From assembly GCA_900104855.1 (NCBI GenBank), contig FNSS01000001.1:310001-374000 (forward strand): a stretch of DNA of 64,000 bases, written 5' to 3'. The notes under the pieces are model-generated. The model was not told the DNA's origin and did not search any database. It saw only the letters and a program-made list of their open reading frames with translations. Made by a program: the position numbers and the translations under genes. Shown here piece by piece: positions 1 to 9,336 of the stretch (within the stretch, counting starts at the first letter, position 1; every line of letters begins with the position of its first letter). Source of the DNA: Rhizobiales bacterium GAS188. Its GTDB lineage: Bacteria > Pseudomonadota > Alphaproteobacteria > Rhizobiales > Beijerinckiaceae.

Positions 1-923
1 GACAGCCAGCGCAGGAAGGGCGTCGCATGGTTGGTGAAGAGCGGGGTCACCACCAGCGCCCCGACCTCGCCTCGGGGAACGGGGTCGCGCGTCGCCGGAT
101 CTACGACCTCGACATGGAACAGATCGCTCCAGATGCGAAAGCCGTCAGCCTCGCCATCTTCGGCGCCCATCATGCCGACTTCGGTCATGCCGAAGGAATC
201 GCGCACTTTCGCCCCCCACATGCGCGCCAGCTTGTCACGCTTGGCGCGAGACAGCGTCTCCGCCGAACAGATCACCAGCTCGACCGAGCTCGAAGCCAGA
301 TCGACGGCGTGCTGGTCGGCGAGGTTAGCGAGATGCAGCCCGTAGCTCGACATTCCCATCCACAACCTCGGCTTGAGGCGCTCGAGCAGGTCGAGCTGCA
401 GATGCGACGGCGTCGTCGTGCCGGCGCCAGCCATGAGCACGCGCATGCCGACCCGCTCGGCGGCGCGCGCCATCATCTGGCCGGCCGGATGAATGCCGAG
501 CGGAAAGGAGCAATGGGCGCTGCCGGCAAGATCGGCGCCGGCGCAGGCATAGACGCGGGAAAAGCCGGTCATGGCGACGCCGAGATCGCGATGCGTGCGC
601 GGATAGAAAAGAGGCCGGCCGGTCGAGCCGCCGGAGCGCCAATATTCGGACACGCAATCTCCGTCGGCGGGGGCGAGGCAGAACCCCTCGTAGAAATCCC
701 GGTCCGACATGTCACGCAGCATGTCCTTGTCGAGGATCGGGATCTTGCGCCACTCCTCAGGCTCTTCCAGATTGTCGAGATCGACATGATCGAGCTTGCC
801 GCGAAAGTAAGGAGCCCGCATCGCCTGGCGCACCGCATGCGCTTTGCGCCCTGCCGTCACGGCCGCGACCTCCGCTCGCGAACGCGGCAGACGCAGATTG
901 GCCGAGACCCCGCTTCGGGTCAT
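1..923 (-). CDS. PaaK-type phenylacetate-CoA ligase family protein (partial, 3' end outside window)
   Basis: The reading frame opens at an ATG overlapping the stop of the upstream Fe-S gene (ATGA) and runs off the left edge, so about 307 N-terminal residues are visible. The segment YWRSGGSTGRPLFYPRT is the glycine-rich ATP-binding loop of the PaaK branch of adenylate-forming enzymes. A later stretch with SAETLSRAKRDKLARMWG followed by DSFGMTEVG is the acceptor/adenylate motif region of the same family. Members activate aryl or acyl acids to CoA thioesters through an acyl-adenylate in the cytoplasm. The overlap with two Fe-S genes suggests one operon. Substrate unknown; an adenylating enzyme not acting on phenylacetate is equally possible. 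Confidence 0.85.
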   Translation of the reverse strand, partial: MTRSGVSANLRLPRSRAEVAAVTAGRKAHAVRQAMRAPYFRGKLDHVDLDNLEEPEEWRKIPILDKDMLRDMSDRDFYEGFCLAPADGDCVSEYWRSGGSTGRPLFYPRTHRDLGVAMTGFSRVYACAGADLAGSAHCSFPLGIHPAGQMMARAAERVGMRVLMAGAGTTTPSHLQLDLLERLKPRLWMGMSSYGLHLANLADQHAVDLASSSVELVICSAETLSRAKRDKLARMWGAKVRDSFGMTEVGMMGAEDGEADGFRIWSDLFHVEVVDPATRDPVPRGEVGALVVTPLFTNHATPFLRWL

Positions 924-1939
924 GGCTTGGCGTCCGGATTCGAGCCCATCTTGGGGCCGAGCGCGCCGATCCAGCGCCGTTGTTCCTCATAGGCTTGCGG
1001 CAGCTCGCCCTGCTCTTCGCGCGCCACCATCTCGACGAGACGCAGGCGCTTATCCTGCGTGTCCTCGGGAATGTGGCCGAGCGCATCCTCGAGCATGCCC
1101 GCATAATCGGTGCCGATCGGGCAGACATCGGCACAGCGCCGGCAGCCGGTGATGACGCCCGAGCCGCGCAGGATGCTCTGCCAGAGGTTGAAGAAGGTCT
1201 CGGTGCGCAACAGCGCCTTCTTCTTGCCGGCGTCGGGCTCGTTCATCACGGTCTCGATATGGCCGACGAGCTTGGCGAAGCCATAGGGCGAGCGATGCGT
1301 GTCGCAAGCCTCGAAATCGCGGTCCCAGTGCCGCACCGCGTCGGCCGGGCAGACGGAAAGGCAGCGCCCGCAAGCGGGTCCAAGGCACAGGCTGTCCTCG
1401 CGCCTGGTATCCGCCTCGACCTCGACCGAGCACATGACGGCCGTCAGGATCACCCTCGGTCCATATTCCGGAGTGAGGAGCTGGCGGTTGAGGCCGAGCG
1501 TGCCGAGCCCGGCCTCGACCGCGGCGTGCGGCAGCGACAGCAAGGTCGTCATATGCTGCGTCGGATCGTCCTGATAGCGCCAGGGATCGACATGGGTCGG
1601 CGGGATGATGACGGCCGGATAGCCCAACTCCTCAAGCCAGCAGACGAGCTCGAGCGACACCTCCTCGAGCGTCGATAGAGCGAGCTCGTCATTGTAGAAT
1701 TTGGTGCGGTCGCCCCAATGGGCGATGCGCGCCACGCCATTGCTGAGGTGCTTTGCGAGCACGATCACCCGTTTCGAATCGAGCTCCGAGATATCGCTCG
1801 GCCGTCGCGGATCGGCGGCATCCGGCGGGTGAGCGTTCATGAGCTCGCCATCGGCGATGCCCACGAGATCGGCGCCGAGCTCGCGCGCCTTCGCCTTGAT
1901 GTCGGCCGCGCTGACGGGCTGGCGGAAGATCCCGACCAT
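920..1939 (-). CDS. QueG/reductive-dehalogenase-like double [4Fe-4S] protein (339 aa)
   Basis: The protein has a bacterioferredoxin-type pair of [4Fe-4S] sites. The first is C185-x4-C190-x2-C193-x3-C197-P; the second is C212 plus C266-x2-C269-x3-C273-P. Before it lies the stretch HAAVEAGLGTLGLNRQLLTP followed by EYGPR, a signature shared by epoxyqueuosine reductase (QueG) and reductive dehalogenases, whose fold binds cobalamin. Length (339 aa) is near QueG size, but the sequence is not recognisably QueG itself. No Tat or Sec signal, so cytoplasmic. It lies 12 bp downstream of a paralogue (1952-3112) and overlaps the PaaK-like ligase gene. Corrinoid binding is inferred from family membership; the reaction is unknown. 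Confidence 0.8.
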   Translation of the reverse strand: MVGIFRQPVSAADIKAKARELGADLVGIADGELMNAHPPDAADPRRPSDISELDSKRVIVLAKHLSNGVARIAHWGDRTKFYNDELALSTLEEVSLELVCWLEELGYPAVIIPPTHVDPWRYQDDPTQHMTTLLSLPHAAVEAGLGTLGLNRQLLTPEYGPRVILTAVMCSVEVEADTRREDSLCLGPACGRCLSVCPADAVRHWDRDFEACDTHRSPYGFAKLVGHIETVMNEPDAGKKKALLRTETFFNLWQSILRGSGVITGCRRCADVCPIGTDYAGMLEDALGHIPEDTQDKRLRLVEMVAREEQGELPQAYEEQRRWIGALGPKMGSNPDAKP

Positions 1940-1951
1940 GATGTCCCTCCC

Positions 1952-3112
1952 CTATTCCGGTTCGCCGCTCGGCGCCGGCTGCGGCGCCTCGGCGCACTGT
2001 TTCTGTGCCCGTTTGAATTCCTGCATCTGCCGCGCCACGATGCCGCGATAGCCCTCCGGCCCGACCCAGCGGATATTCCATTCGTTCAGGCCCGCGATCT
2101 CGTCGCCGCGCCGGCGTGCCGCTTGGAACTCCTTGGCGATCTCGACCTTGCCTTGCGTCTTCTCGGGGATCTCCTTTTGCGACTGCGCCAGATGCGCGTG
2201 ATAGTCGTTGCCGACCGGGCAGACGGCGAGGCAGCGCGGGCAATCCCCGAAGGAGCCGACAACGCGCAACAGCCCTTGCCAGAAGCCGAACAGATCGCGC
2301 TTGCGCGTCATGGCGACCACGTCCTCGGTCGAAGCGCCTTGGGCCTGCGCATCGAAAATCCGGTCGAGGAATTTCATGATCTGCGCGAAGCCGAATTCCT
2401 GGGCGTGCTCGGCGCAGCTGCGCTTGTCGATGCCGAAATGCAGGACCGCATCGCCCGGGCAGGAATGCAGGCACCGGCTGCAGGATTCGCCGATGCAGAC
2501 CTGCTCGGTCATCGGTTGGTCGGCCTCGAGCTCGAGCTCGGTAAGGATGCCGGTCAGATAGACGCGCGGGCCGTATTCGGGCGTGAGGATGTTGACCTCG
2601 AGCCCCAAGGTGCCGAGGCCCGCCTCGACGCCGAGATGGCGCGTCGACAAACGACCATAGCTGGCGCGCTTATAGGACCACTCGGTCTCCTGCGCCGGAA
2701 CCACGAAGCTCGGATGACCGGCACCTTCGAGCTCCTCGGCGAGCCGGTAGGCGATCTTGTCCATCTTCCGCAGCACCAGCATGTCCATGTACTGGACGGG
2801 CGTGTTCGTCTTGCAGCGAAAGGCGCCGACCGGAATGTGCTGTACGATGACGATGACGCTGCGGACATAAGGGGATATGCGCTCGGGCGTCTGCGGCCAG
2901 CGCGGATCGGGCGGGAAGGCGTTCAGCACCTTGGCGCTGGCGATGCCGACGAGATCGGCGCCCAGCGCCTTCGCGCGTTCCTTCACCATCGTGGCCGTGA
3001 CCTCGTGGCCGCGCCCGAATGGTGAGGGCCCGTTGCGCGCCCCGCTCCAGCGCCGAGAGCGGCCTGCCGCACCAATGGTGCTCTCGCCTCGAATGGTGGA
3101 GGGCTCGATCAT
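1952..3112 (-). CDS. QueG/reductive-dehalogenase-like double [4Fe-4S] protein, paralogue (386 aa)
   Basis: This is a second member of the same family, with C206-x4-C211-x2-C214-x3-C218-P and C233 plus C291-x2-C294-x3-C298-P. The stretch HLGVEAGLGTLGLEVN followed by LTPEYGPR matches its neighbour at the same place. I chose the ATG at 3112 because longer versions of the frame run into the divergent regulator; an internal ATG at residue 42 is also possible. The lysine that follows GPR in true dehalogenases (GPRSK) is absent in both paralogues, so they probably do not use that catalysis. First gene of the minus-strand operon, transcribed away from a MarR-like regulator. Function unknown; perhaps two subunits or sequential redox enzymes. 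Confidence 0.8.
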   Translation of the reverse strand: MIEPSTIRGESTIGAAGRSRRWSGARNGPSPFGRGHEVTATMVKERAKALGADLVGIASAKVLNAFPPDPRWPQTPERISPYVRSVIVIVQHIPVGAFRCKTNTPVQYMDMLVLRKMDKIAYRLAEELEGAGHPSFVVPAQETEWSYKRASYGRLSTRHLGVEAGLGTLGLEVNILTPEYGPRVYLTGILTELELEADQPMTEQVCIGESCSRCLHSCPGDAVLHFGIDKRSCAEHAQEFGFAQIMKFLDRIFDAQAQGASTEDVVAMTRKRDLFGFWQGLLRVVGSFGDCPRCLAVCPVGNDYHAHLAQSQKEIPEKTQGKVEIAKEFQAARRRGDEIAGLNEWNIRWVGPEGYRGIVARQMQEFKRAQKQCAEAPQPAPSGEPE

Positions 3113-3154
3113 GACACCTGCTTTCGCGGCGATCGAATGCGTGTGGACTGGAAA

Positions 3155-3175
3155 GTAATTTACGCGTAAAATTAC
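3155..3175. promoter_or_regulatory. Palindromic operator candidate between Fe-S operon and MarR-like regulator
   Basis: An AT-rich inverted repeat lies in the GC-rich divergent intergenic region. Its core TTTACGCGTAAA (3159-3170) is a perfect 12-bp palindrome, and the flanks GTAAT/ATTAC extend the symmetry with a one-base offset. It sits 43 bp upstream of the Fe-S operon start and about 100 bp upstream of the regulator. The position and symmetry fit a binding site for the adjacent winged-helix regulator; binding is inferred. Confidence 0.6.
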
Positions 3176-3277
3176 AGCGTATCTTGCAAGCGTCAAGAGC
3201 ATTTCGTTTGCAGCTAGCCTGGGCCTCTGCGAGAAAGGCGCCAGGTTACGACCCTGAGTCACGACGGTGAGGTCCAG

Positions 3278-4123
3278 ATGTCCGCAAAAGCCCCGCAAAA
3301 ACTCGCGGAGAGCTCCGACCACCGGCTTGAGCCGCCGGCCAAAGTGGCACGGCACCTGGTCTCGACCCCCCATGAGCTCGCCGTGACCCAGTTCGAGCAA
3401 GGGCTGATCTGCGCGGCCGAGGCCTTCTATCGCTTCTACGGAGTGCTGCTCGGGCGCGAGGGGCGGCGCCACAACCTGTCCGGCCAGGACAATGTGATCT
3501 TGCAACAGATCATGGCGGCGAGCCGCCCGCTCGGCGTTGCCGATATTGCCCGCTTCGCCAATCGCGACGACATCGCCAACATCCAGTACAGCCTCAAGAA
3601 ATTGTCGCGGGCCGGCCTGATCGAGAAGGCCCGCAACAGCTCGGTGCGCGAAACCTCATATCTCGCGACCGATCTCGCCAAGGCCTGGACACGGGATTTC
3701 CTGGCGCTCCGTCGGGAGCTCTTCACCGATCCGAGCGCCCAGATCCTCAATTTCGACGAGCAGCTGGGGATTTCCGCGAAGCTGCTCAATGTCATTGCCG
3801 GCTTCTACGATCACGGCACGCGGGTGATGTCGGGAAGCGAGCAAACCGGGGATCCTGTGGTCGGTAAGCCGCAGCGCGATCATTCCCAAATGGGACGCTT
3901 GCATAATTCCGGGAAGAGCCCCCCACCCGTACCCTCCCCACCACGAAGTCGTGGGGGGAGGGATGCGATCAGCGCTGCTCATCTCCCTCCCCCCGCGACC
4001 CTCGGACTTGTTCCGAGGGGGAGTGGTGGGGAGGGTACGGGTGGGGGGCGTTTCGACCAGGGCGATGGCCAAAACCAAGTTCCGCAGTCCAGCAAGAAGC
4101 GCCTCTCGTCGGCCCGCAAATGA
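3278..4123 (+). CDS. MarR-like winged-helix transcriptional regulator with palindrome-derived tail (281 aa)
   Basis: Residues about 40-190 form a winged-helix domain of MarR character: GQDNVILQQIMAASRPLGVADIAR leads into a recognition helix region and SLKKLSRAGLIEKARNS, the wing. The start ATG is preceded by a weak GGTGAGG ribosome site. Residues about 214-258 are low-complexity and encoded by a palindromic element (3918-4049) inserted without breaking the frame; the protein then continues for about 24 residues. A plain MarR protein of this type would end near residue 200. Divergent to the Fe-S operon and therefore its likely regulator. The inducer is unknown. Confidence 0.75.
   Translation: MSAKAPQKLAESSDHRLEPPAKVARHLVSTPHELAVTQFEQGLICAAEAFYRFYGVLLGREGRRHNLSGQDNVILQQIMAASRPLGVADIARFANRDDIANIQYSLKKLSRAGLIEKARNSSVRETSYLATDLAKAWTRDFLALRRELFTDPSAQILNFDEQLGISAKLLNVIAGFYDHGTRVMSGSEQTGDPVVGKPQRDHSQMGRLHNSGKSPPPVPSPPRSRGGRDAISAAHLPPPATLGLVPRGSGGEGTGGGRFDQGDGQNQVPQSSKKRLSSARK
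3918..4049. repeat. 132-bp palindromic element with 27-bp perfect arms, inside a coding region
   Basis: The arms 3918-3944 and 4023-4049 are exact reverse complements over 27 bp. A second small hairpin (CCCCCACGACTTCGTGG type) and a CCTCGG/CCGAGG hairpin lie in between. The element is exactly 44 codons long and keeps the frame of the regulator. It differs in sequence from the other dispersed repeat family in this window. Confidence 0.85.
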
Positions 4124-4222
4124 GGCCGTGCGGCAACGCTACCTCTTGATCGCAGGCGCCATTTGCGCGAACACACGCCCGAACCGCGCCTCATATTGAG
4201 CGGGCGCCGAAGGAGCAGACCC

Positions 4223-5557
4223 ATGACCGCGCAGGTGCAGCGCAATCTTGCCGACCGTTCGACGAAGGAGCTCGAGACCCTTCGCGACCAGGTGCTGCGC
4301 GATTACGAGGCCTTTCGGGCACGCGGGCTGAAACTCGACATGACGCGCGGCAAGCCTTCGCCCGAGCAGCTCGATCTGTCGCTCGGCATGCTGGCCCTGC
4401 CCGGCAATGGCGACTACGTCACCGAGCAGGGCGAGGATGCGCGCAATTATGGCGGCGGGCCGCAAGGCCTGCCCGAGGCGCGGGCCCTGCTGGCCGAGGC
4501 GCTGGGGGCGCCCATCGACCAGATCCTGGTCGGCAATAATTCGAGCCTTGCCCTGATGCACGACTGCATCGTCTATGCGCTGCTGAAGGGCGTACCGGGC
4601 GGCGCATCGCCTTGGGTCGAGCAGAAGCCGATCGCTTTCCTCTGCCCGGTGCCGGGCTATGACCGGCATTTCGCCATCTGCCAGGAATACGGCATCCGCA
4701 TGATCGAGGTGCCCATGACCGGTGAGGGCCCCGACATGGATGTGGTCGAGCGGCTGGTGCAGGACCCCTCGGTCAAGGGCATGTGGTGCGTCCCCAAATA
4801 TTCGAACCCATCGGGCGAGACCTATTCGGACGAGACGGTGCGGCGGCTCGGTGCGATGGCGACCGGCGCCCCGGATTTCCGCCTCTTCTGGGACAACGCC
4901 TATGCGTTCCACCATCTCGGTGGAGAGCATCAGGCGGTCGCCAGTATCTTCGCGGCCTGCGCCGCCGGCGGTCACCCCGACCGGGCCTTCGCTTTTGCCT
5001 CGACCTCCAAGATCACCTTCGGCGGCGCCGGTCTCGCCTTCTTCGCCGCTTCGCCCGACAATATCCGCTGGCTCTCGGCGCGCATGAGCCGGCGCACGAT
5101 CGGCCCCGACAAGCTGAACCAGATCCGCCATGTGCGCTTCCTGCGCGACACGGCGGGCGTCAAGGCGTTGATGGACGCGCATGCCGCGATCCTCGCGCCG
5201 AAATTCCGCGCCGTGACCGATACGCTCGAATCCAAGCTCGGCGGCACGGGCGCTGCGAGCTGGACGCGCCCGCAAGGCGGATATTTCATCACGCTCGATG
5301 TCGTGAACGGATCGGCGAAGCGCGTCGTCGAGCTCGCGGGACAGGCCGGGCTTGCCTTAACGCCTGCCGGAGCGACCCATCCGCATGGCAAGGACCCGCA
5401 TGACCGCACCTTGCGGCTCGCCCCCTCCTATCCCAAGGCTGAGATCGTCCGGGTGGCGGCGGAAGGCATCGCCATCTGTGTGCTGCTCGCCGCGACCGAG
5501 GCGCTGCTCGAGGGGCGGGGCAAGGCCGGGGAGCCGAAGGCGCAGCGTCGGGCGTAA
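4223..5557 (+). CDS. Class I/II aminotransferase, aspartate aminotransferase Ic type (444 aa)
   Basis: A PLP-dependent fold type I enzyme. The stretch KYSNPSGETYS is the NPxG-type motif, FWDNAYAFHH holds the PLP-pyridine Asp and the following Tyr, and FASTSKITFGGAG carries the Schiff-base lysine in SxxK. LAPSYP near the C-terminus contains the carboxylate-binding Arg. The sequence resembles the family described as aspartate aminotransferase class Ic (PF12897), which has a characteristic long N-terminal part and a size near 430 aa. The ATG at 4223 follows AAGGAGCAGACCC, a good ribosome site. Monocistronic; downstream lies a repeat and an insertion element. Substrates are probably an acidic or aromatic amino acid and a 2-oxo acid; not determinable here. 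Confidence 0.85.
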   Translation: MTAQVQRNLADRSTKELETLRDQVLRDYEAFRARGLKLDMTRGKPSPEQLDLSLGMLALPGNGDYVTEQGEDARNYGGGPQGLPEARALLAEALGAPIDQILVGNNSSLALMHDCIVYALLKGVPGGASPWVEQKPIAFLCPVPGYDRHFAICQEYGIRMIEVPMTGEGPDMDVVERLVQDPSVKGMWCVPKYSNPSGETYSDETVRRLGAMATGAPDFRLFWDNAYAFHHLGGEHQAVASIFAACAAGGHPDRAFAFASTSKITFGGAGLAFFAASPDNIRWLSARMSRRTIGPDKLNQIRHVRFLRDTAGVKALMDAHAAILAPKFRAVTDTLESKLGGTGAASWTRPQGGYFITLDVVNGSAKRVVELAGQAGLALTPAGATHPHGKDPHDRTLRLAPSYPKAEIVRVAAEGIAICVLLAATEALLEGRGKAGEPKAQRRA

Positions 5558-5567
5558 GCGCCAGCCG

Positions 5568-5640
5568 TCACCTCCCCTTGTGGGAGAGGTCGGAGCCAGA
5601 GCGAAGCGAAGGCTCCGGGTGAGGGGGGCAGCTCCCACCG
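5568..5640. repeat. Dispersed intergenic palindromic repeat (variant copy)
   Basis: A stretch with CCTCCCC..GGGAGAGG and GGAGCC..GGCTCC complementary arms, resembling a variant of the repeat family found at 24409-24547 and elsewhere. It may act as a terminator-like structure for the aminotransferase gene. The remainder up to 5828 has no gene. Confidence 0.6.
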
Positions 5641-5758
5641 TCGGAAGCCCGATCAAGGCAGCAATTCCGGTTACAAGCTTGCCGCAATTGCGCTTTGGTG
5701 GGTTCGCCCGGGGACGGCGCTGCCCCCCTTGTGTCTTGAAAATGTGCCAAAAAGGACT

Positions 5759-5789
5759 GGGCCGGCGCGGTAGGCCGCCGCGCCGGCCC
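5759..5789. other. Strong GC hairpin upstream of the insertion element
   Basis: GGGCCGGCGCGG and its exact complement CCGCGCCGGCCC pair over 12 bp around a 7-base loop. No T-run follows, so a classical rho-independent terminator is not supported. It lies about 40 bp outside the left end of the insertion sequence and may have been part of its target. Confidence 0.6.
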
Positions 5790-5834
5790 TGGAGAGGAGA
5801 GCCCGTTACCCCCTTGGCTTAAGACCGTGGGTGA

Positions 5835-6857
<1,023 letters not shown>

Positions 6858-7043
6858 CCCCCGACCATCCCTTGGTTCGACCGGCGAGCGACCATCCCTT
6901 CGTCCCGACCTGCGCCTCCGAAGGCCAGCGCTCGCAGGGACGGTCAATGATGGCCGCAGGCCACCGCCGCAGGCGGCGCGAAGCGTCATTGACGGTCCCG
7001 AGACCGCTGGCCCAATGACATAATCGGGAGCCCAAAATCACAG
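6858..7043 (+). ncRNA. Candidate bridge RNA region of the insertion element (right end)
   Basis: The non-coding right end has strong secondary structure. GGGACGGTCAATGA (6937-6950) pairs with TCATTGACGGTCCC (6986-6999) with one mismatch, enclosing a smaller GCCGC-rich hairpin. In IS110-family elements a structured non-coding RNA that guides target and donor recognition is encoded in the longer non-coding end, which in IS1111-like members is the right end. Exact RNA boundaries and the guide loops cannot be set from this copy alone. Confidence 0.45.
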
Positions 7044-7075
7044 TTGCTCACCCGATCCTCGCCTAGCGGCTCGGA

Positions 7076-7112
7076 TCGACCTCTCCCGCAAGGGGAGAGG
7101 TGGCGCTGCCCC
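7076..7112. repeat. Half-copy of dispersed palindromic repeat
   Basis: CCTCTCCC..GGGAGAGG hairpin directly outside the right end of the insertion element. It resembles the repeat on the other flank (5568-5640), consistent with insertion of the element into or next to a repeat. Confidence 0.5.
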
Positions 7113-7124
7113 CCTTCATCAAGC

Positions 7125-7931
7125 TCAACCCCCATCCGCCATCTGGCGCGGCCGCCAGATGGCCGTGTGGCGGATGGCAGCGACCACAGCGCCATTGGCG
7201 GCGACCAGTGCCTCGAGCTCGACCATGCCATGGCCCTTATGCTCATGGTTCGAGGTGATGCGGGAATTGAGGGTGAGCCGCTCACCGATCCGCGCCACGG
7301 CGAAATTCTGCACATGGCTGCCGACATGGATCCAGGGCCCGAGCACCACATTCTGCATCAGCGCCGCATTGGCGAGGCGCAGGATCTGGCCCGGATGGAC
7401 GAGGCCCTCGCGCCGATAGATCTCGTCCGTTTCCCGGACATCGGCGATATAGCGACGCAAGGTTTCCGCATCGATGACGGCGGGAGCGATGCCGAGCGCT
7501 CGCCCGGTCGCCAGCGAGTCGAGGCTCGCCGGCGGCCGTACGGCCGGCGGTGCGGCGGGCGCCTGCGCGTCGAGTGACGGGCGATCGAGCGGCGCGTCCG
7601 CCACCCAGCTTCGCCCGCTGGCGCACAACGCCCCCTCGCTTTCGACACTGAGCTTAAAGCCGTCCGGGCCCTCTTCGGCCGAGATGGTCGCGGTCTTGCC
7701 GTCATAGACCGGCTTCAGGAAGCGACACTCCATGCCGCCGCGTTCGAGCCAGGTCCGGCCGAACCCGGCGACCGGCATATGCGCCATATAGGCATAGACC
7801 TCGACACCAGGCACGAGGCCGCCATGGAAGCCGAAGCGGCGTGCCGTGGCGTCGTCATGGATCCTGTTCTCCGAGGCCCAGGACATATTGAAGGCTTCGA
7901 CCCGATAGGTCGCAACGCCGCTCACAGACAT
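7125..7931 (-). CDS. MaoC-like (hot-dog fold) dehydratase family protein (268 aa)
   Basis: The N-terminal half contains DATARRFGFHGGLVPGVEVYAY, close to the D..A..xGF..lvaG motif region of MaoC/FAS1-type hot-dog hydratases. The second half, with a lipophilic HxG..V.. pattern, looks like a second hot-dog domain, so it is a double hot-dog protein of about the usual 270-290 aa. The ATG at 7931 follows GGAGGATGGCGGC, a good ribosome site at correct distance; a longer upstream frame would run through a repeat. Family members hydrate enoyl-CoA thioesters. It stands alone, divergent from the 2-hydroxyacid dehydrogenase gene with a repeat between. The exact substrate is unknown. Confidence 0.75.
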   Translation of the reverse strand: MSVSGVATYRVEAFNMSWASENRIHDDATARRFGFHGGLVPGVEVYAYMAHMPVAGFGRTWLERGGMECRFLKPVYDGKTATISAEEGPDGFKLSVESEGALCASGRSWVADAPLDRPSLDAQAPAAPPAVRPPASLDSLATGRALGIAPAVIDAETLRRYIADVRETDEIYRREGLVHPGQILRLANAALMQNVVLGPWIHVGSHVQNFAVARIGERLTLNSRITSNHEHKGHGMVELEALVAANGAVVAAIRHTAIWRPRQMADGG

Positions 7932-7995
7932 GCCGCCATCCTCCTGCAGTGACTGTGGACGGGCGCAAGCAGCGATGCAAATTCGCGACGCGCTC

Positions 7996-8134
7996 TTCCC
8001 TCTCCCGCTCTTTCGCGGGAGAGGGTGCCGAGACGAAGTCGAGGCGGGTGAGGGGCGGTGGAGCGCTTCCCCGGCGTCCCTCATCCGCCCTCACTCCGTT
8101 CGGGCACCTTCTCCCGCGAAAGAGCGGGAGAAGG
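7996..8134. repeat. Dispersed inverted-repeat element, family A copy 1
   Basis: Two hairpin modules face each other: CTCTCCCGCTCTTTCGCGGGAGAG at the left and CTTCTCCCGCGAAAGAGCGGGAGAAG at the right, joined by GGCGGGTGAGGGG and CCCTCATCCGCC, which also pair. The same design recurs at 24409, 44127, 47870, 59240 and 63908. Confidence 0.85.
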
Positions 8135-8236
8135 AATGCGCACGAGTGGTGTTCCTTTCCCTGTCACTGACAGGATACGCTAGCTAAGCGATCTCGATAT
8201 CCGCATCGTCACGTCTCCTGCCGAAAGCCGCACAGC

Positions 8237-9229
8237 GTGTTGACCGTCCTTCTCCTGAATGCCTATGCGGCCAATCATGCCGAGCGATTGCGGCAAGCGC
8301 TGACGACGCCTTGGGTTGTGCATACCGTGCGCGAGGAGGAGGCCGGCGCCAAGCTGGAAGCGGCGTTGCGCGATGCGGATGCCTTGGTGTCGACGCGCTA
8401 CGGCTCGACCCTGCCGCCGGCGCCGAAGCTCAAGCTCATCCAGATCCCGGTCGCCGGCCATGACCGGCTGGACCCGGTGACGATCCCGCCGGACTGCGTC
8501 GTGTGCAATGTGCATGAGCACGAGACCGGCATCAGCGAATATGTGATGCTCGCCATGCTCGACTGGAATGTCAGGCTGTCGCACCTCGATGCCAGCTTCC
8601 GGGCGGGCGACTGGACCGGCGGTGTCGCTGTTGCCGGCCATACCCATGGGGAGCTCAGCGGCAAGAAACTCGGCATCATCGGCTTCGGGCGCATCGGACA
8701 AGCCTTGGCACGACGCGCCAAGGCCTTCGACATGAGAGTGAGCGCAGTCACAAGGGCGTCGCGTCCATCGGCGCAACCGCTCGACGAGCTCGCCGCGATG
8801 GAGCACCTCGATACGCTCATGGCGCAAAGCGATTTCATCGTCGTCACCTGCCCGCTCAACGAGGAGACACGCGGCCTCATCGACGCGCGGCGCCTGCGGC
8901 TCTGCAAGCCTTCCGCCGTGATCGTCAACGTCGCCCGGGCCCAGGTGATCGAGGAGGAGGCTCTGTACAAAGCGCTGCACGATCGGGTGATCGCGGGCGC
9001 GGTGCTCGATGTCTGGTACAGCTATCCGACGCCCGCCGACCAAGCCGCCCGCCCCTCGCGCTTTCCTTTCCACGAGCTGCCGAACCTGATCATGACGCCG
9101 CATTGCTCGGCCTGGACGGATGGCTTGATCGAGCGGCGCTGGCGCTTCATCGCCGGCAATCTCGATCGCTTCGCGCGCAATGAGGAGTTGCGCAATGTTG
9201 TCATCCGGCCAAAAGCCGCTGCACAATGA
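8237..9229 (+). CDS. D-isomer-specific 2-hydroxyacid dehydrogenase, NAD-binding (330 aa)
   Basis: The Rossmann motif GIIGFGRIGQALARR (about residues 144-158) marks the NAD(H) site. The C-terminal part has the catalytic Arg in VNVARAQVIEE, the Glu-containing region around AGAVLDVWYSYP, and the catalytic His in MTPHCSAWT. The usual NxxRG pattern is changed to NVARA. The N-terminal substrate domain is complete and length is normal. The start is a GTG with weak ribosome site. Such enzymes interconvert 2-oxo and 2-hydroxy acids in the cytoplasm. First gene of a long co-directional block leading into an ABC importer, so it may process an imported hydroxy acid. Confidence 0.85.
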   Translation: MLTVLLLNAYAANHAERLRQALTTPWVVHTVREEEAGAKLEAALRDADALVSTRYGSTLPPAPKLKLIQIPVAGHDRLDPVTIPPDCVVCNVHEHETGISEYVMLAMLDWNVRLSHLDASFRAGDWTGGVAVAGHTHGELSGKKLGIIGFGRIGQALARRAKAFDMRVSAVTRASRPSAQPLDELAAMEHLDTLMAQSDFIVVTCPLNEETRGLIDARRLRLCKPSAVIVNVARAQVIEEEALYKALHDRVIAGAVLDVWYSYPTPADQAARPSRFPFHELPNLIMTPHCSAWTDGLIERRWRFIAGNLDRFARNEELRNVVIRPKAAAQ

Positions 9230-9336
9230 AAGCACGCAGGCAACTCGACGAGCTTTCGGGCCGCCAGGAAAAAGACGACAGTCCGGTGGAGCTGCGCGCC
9301 AAAGGCTGAGACCGTCGGGTCGGGGAGACTGCTCGG

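Noticed and set aside
1718-3025. Open frame of 435 codons opposite the two Fe-S genes
   Set aside because: Shadow frame; conserved Cys clusters are on the opposite strand.
3112-3505. 5' extension of the second Fe-S gene up to 3505
   Set aside because: Would overlap the divergent MarR-like gene and the operator; no family homology upstream of residue 40.
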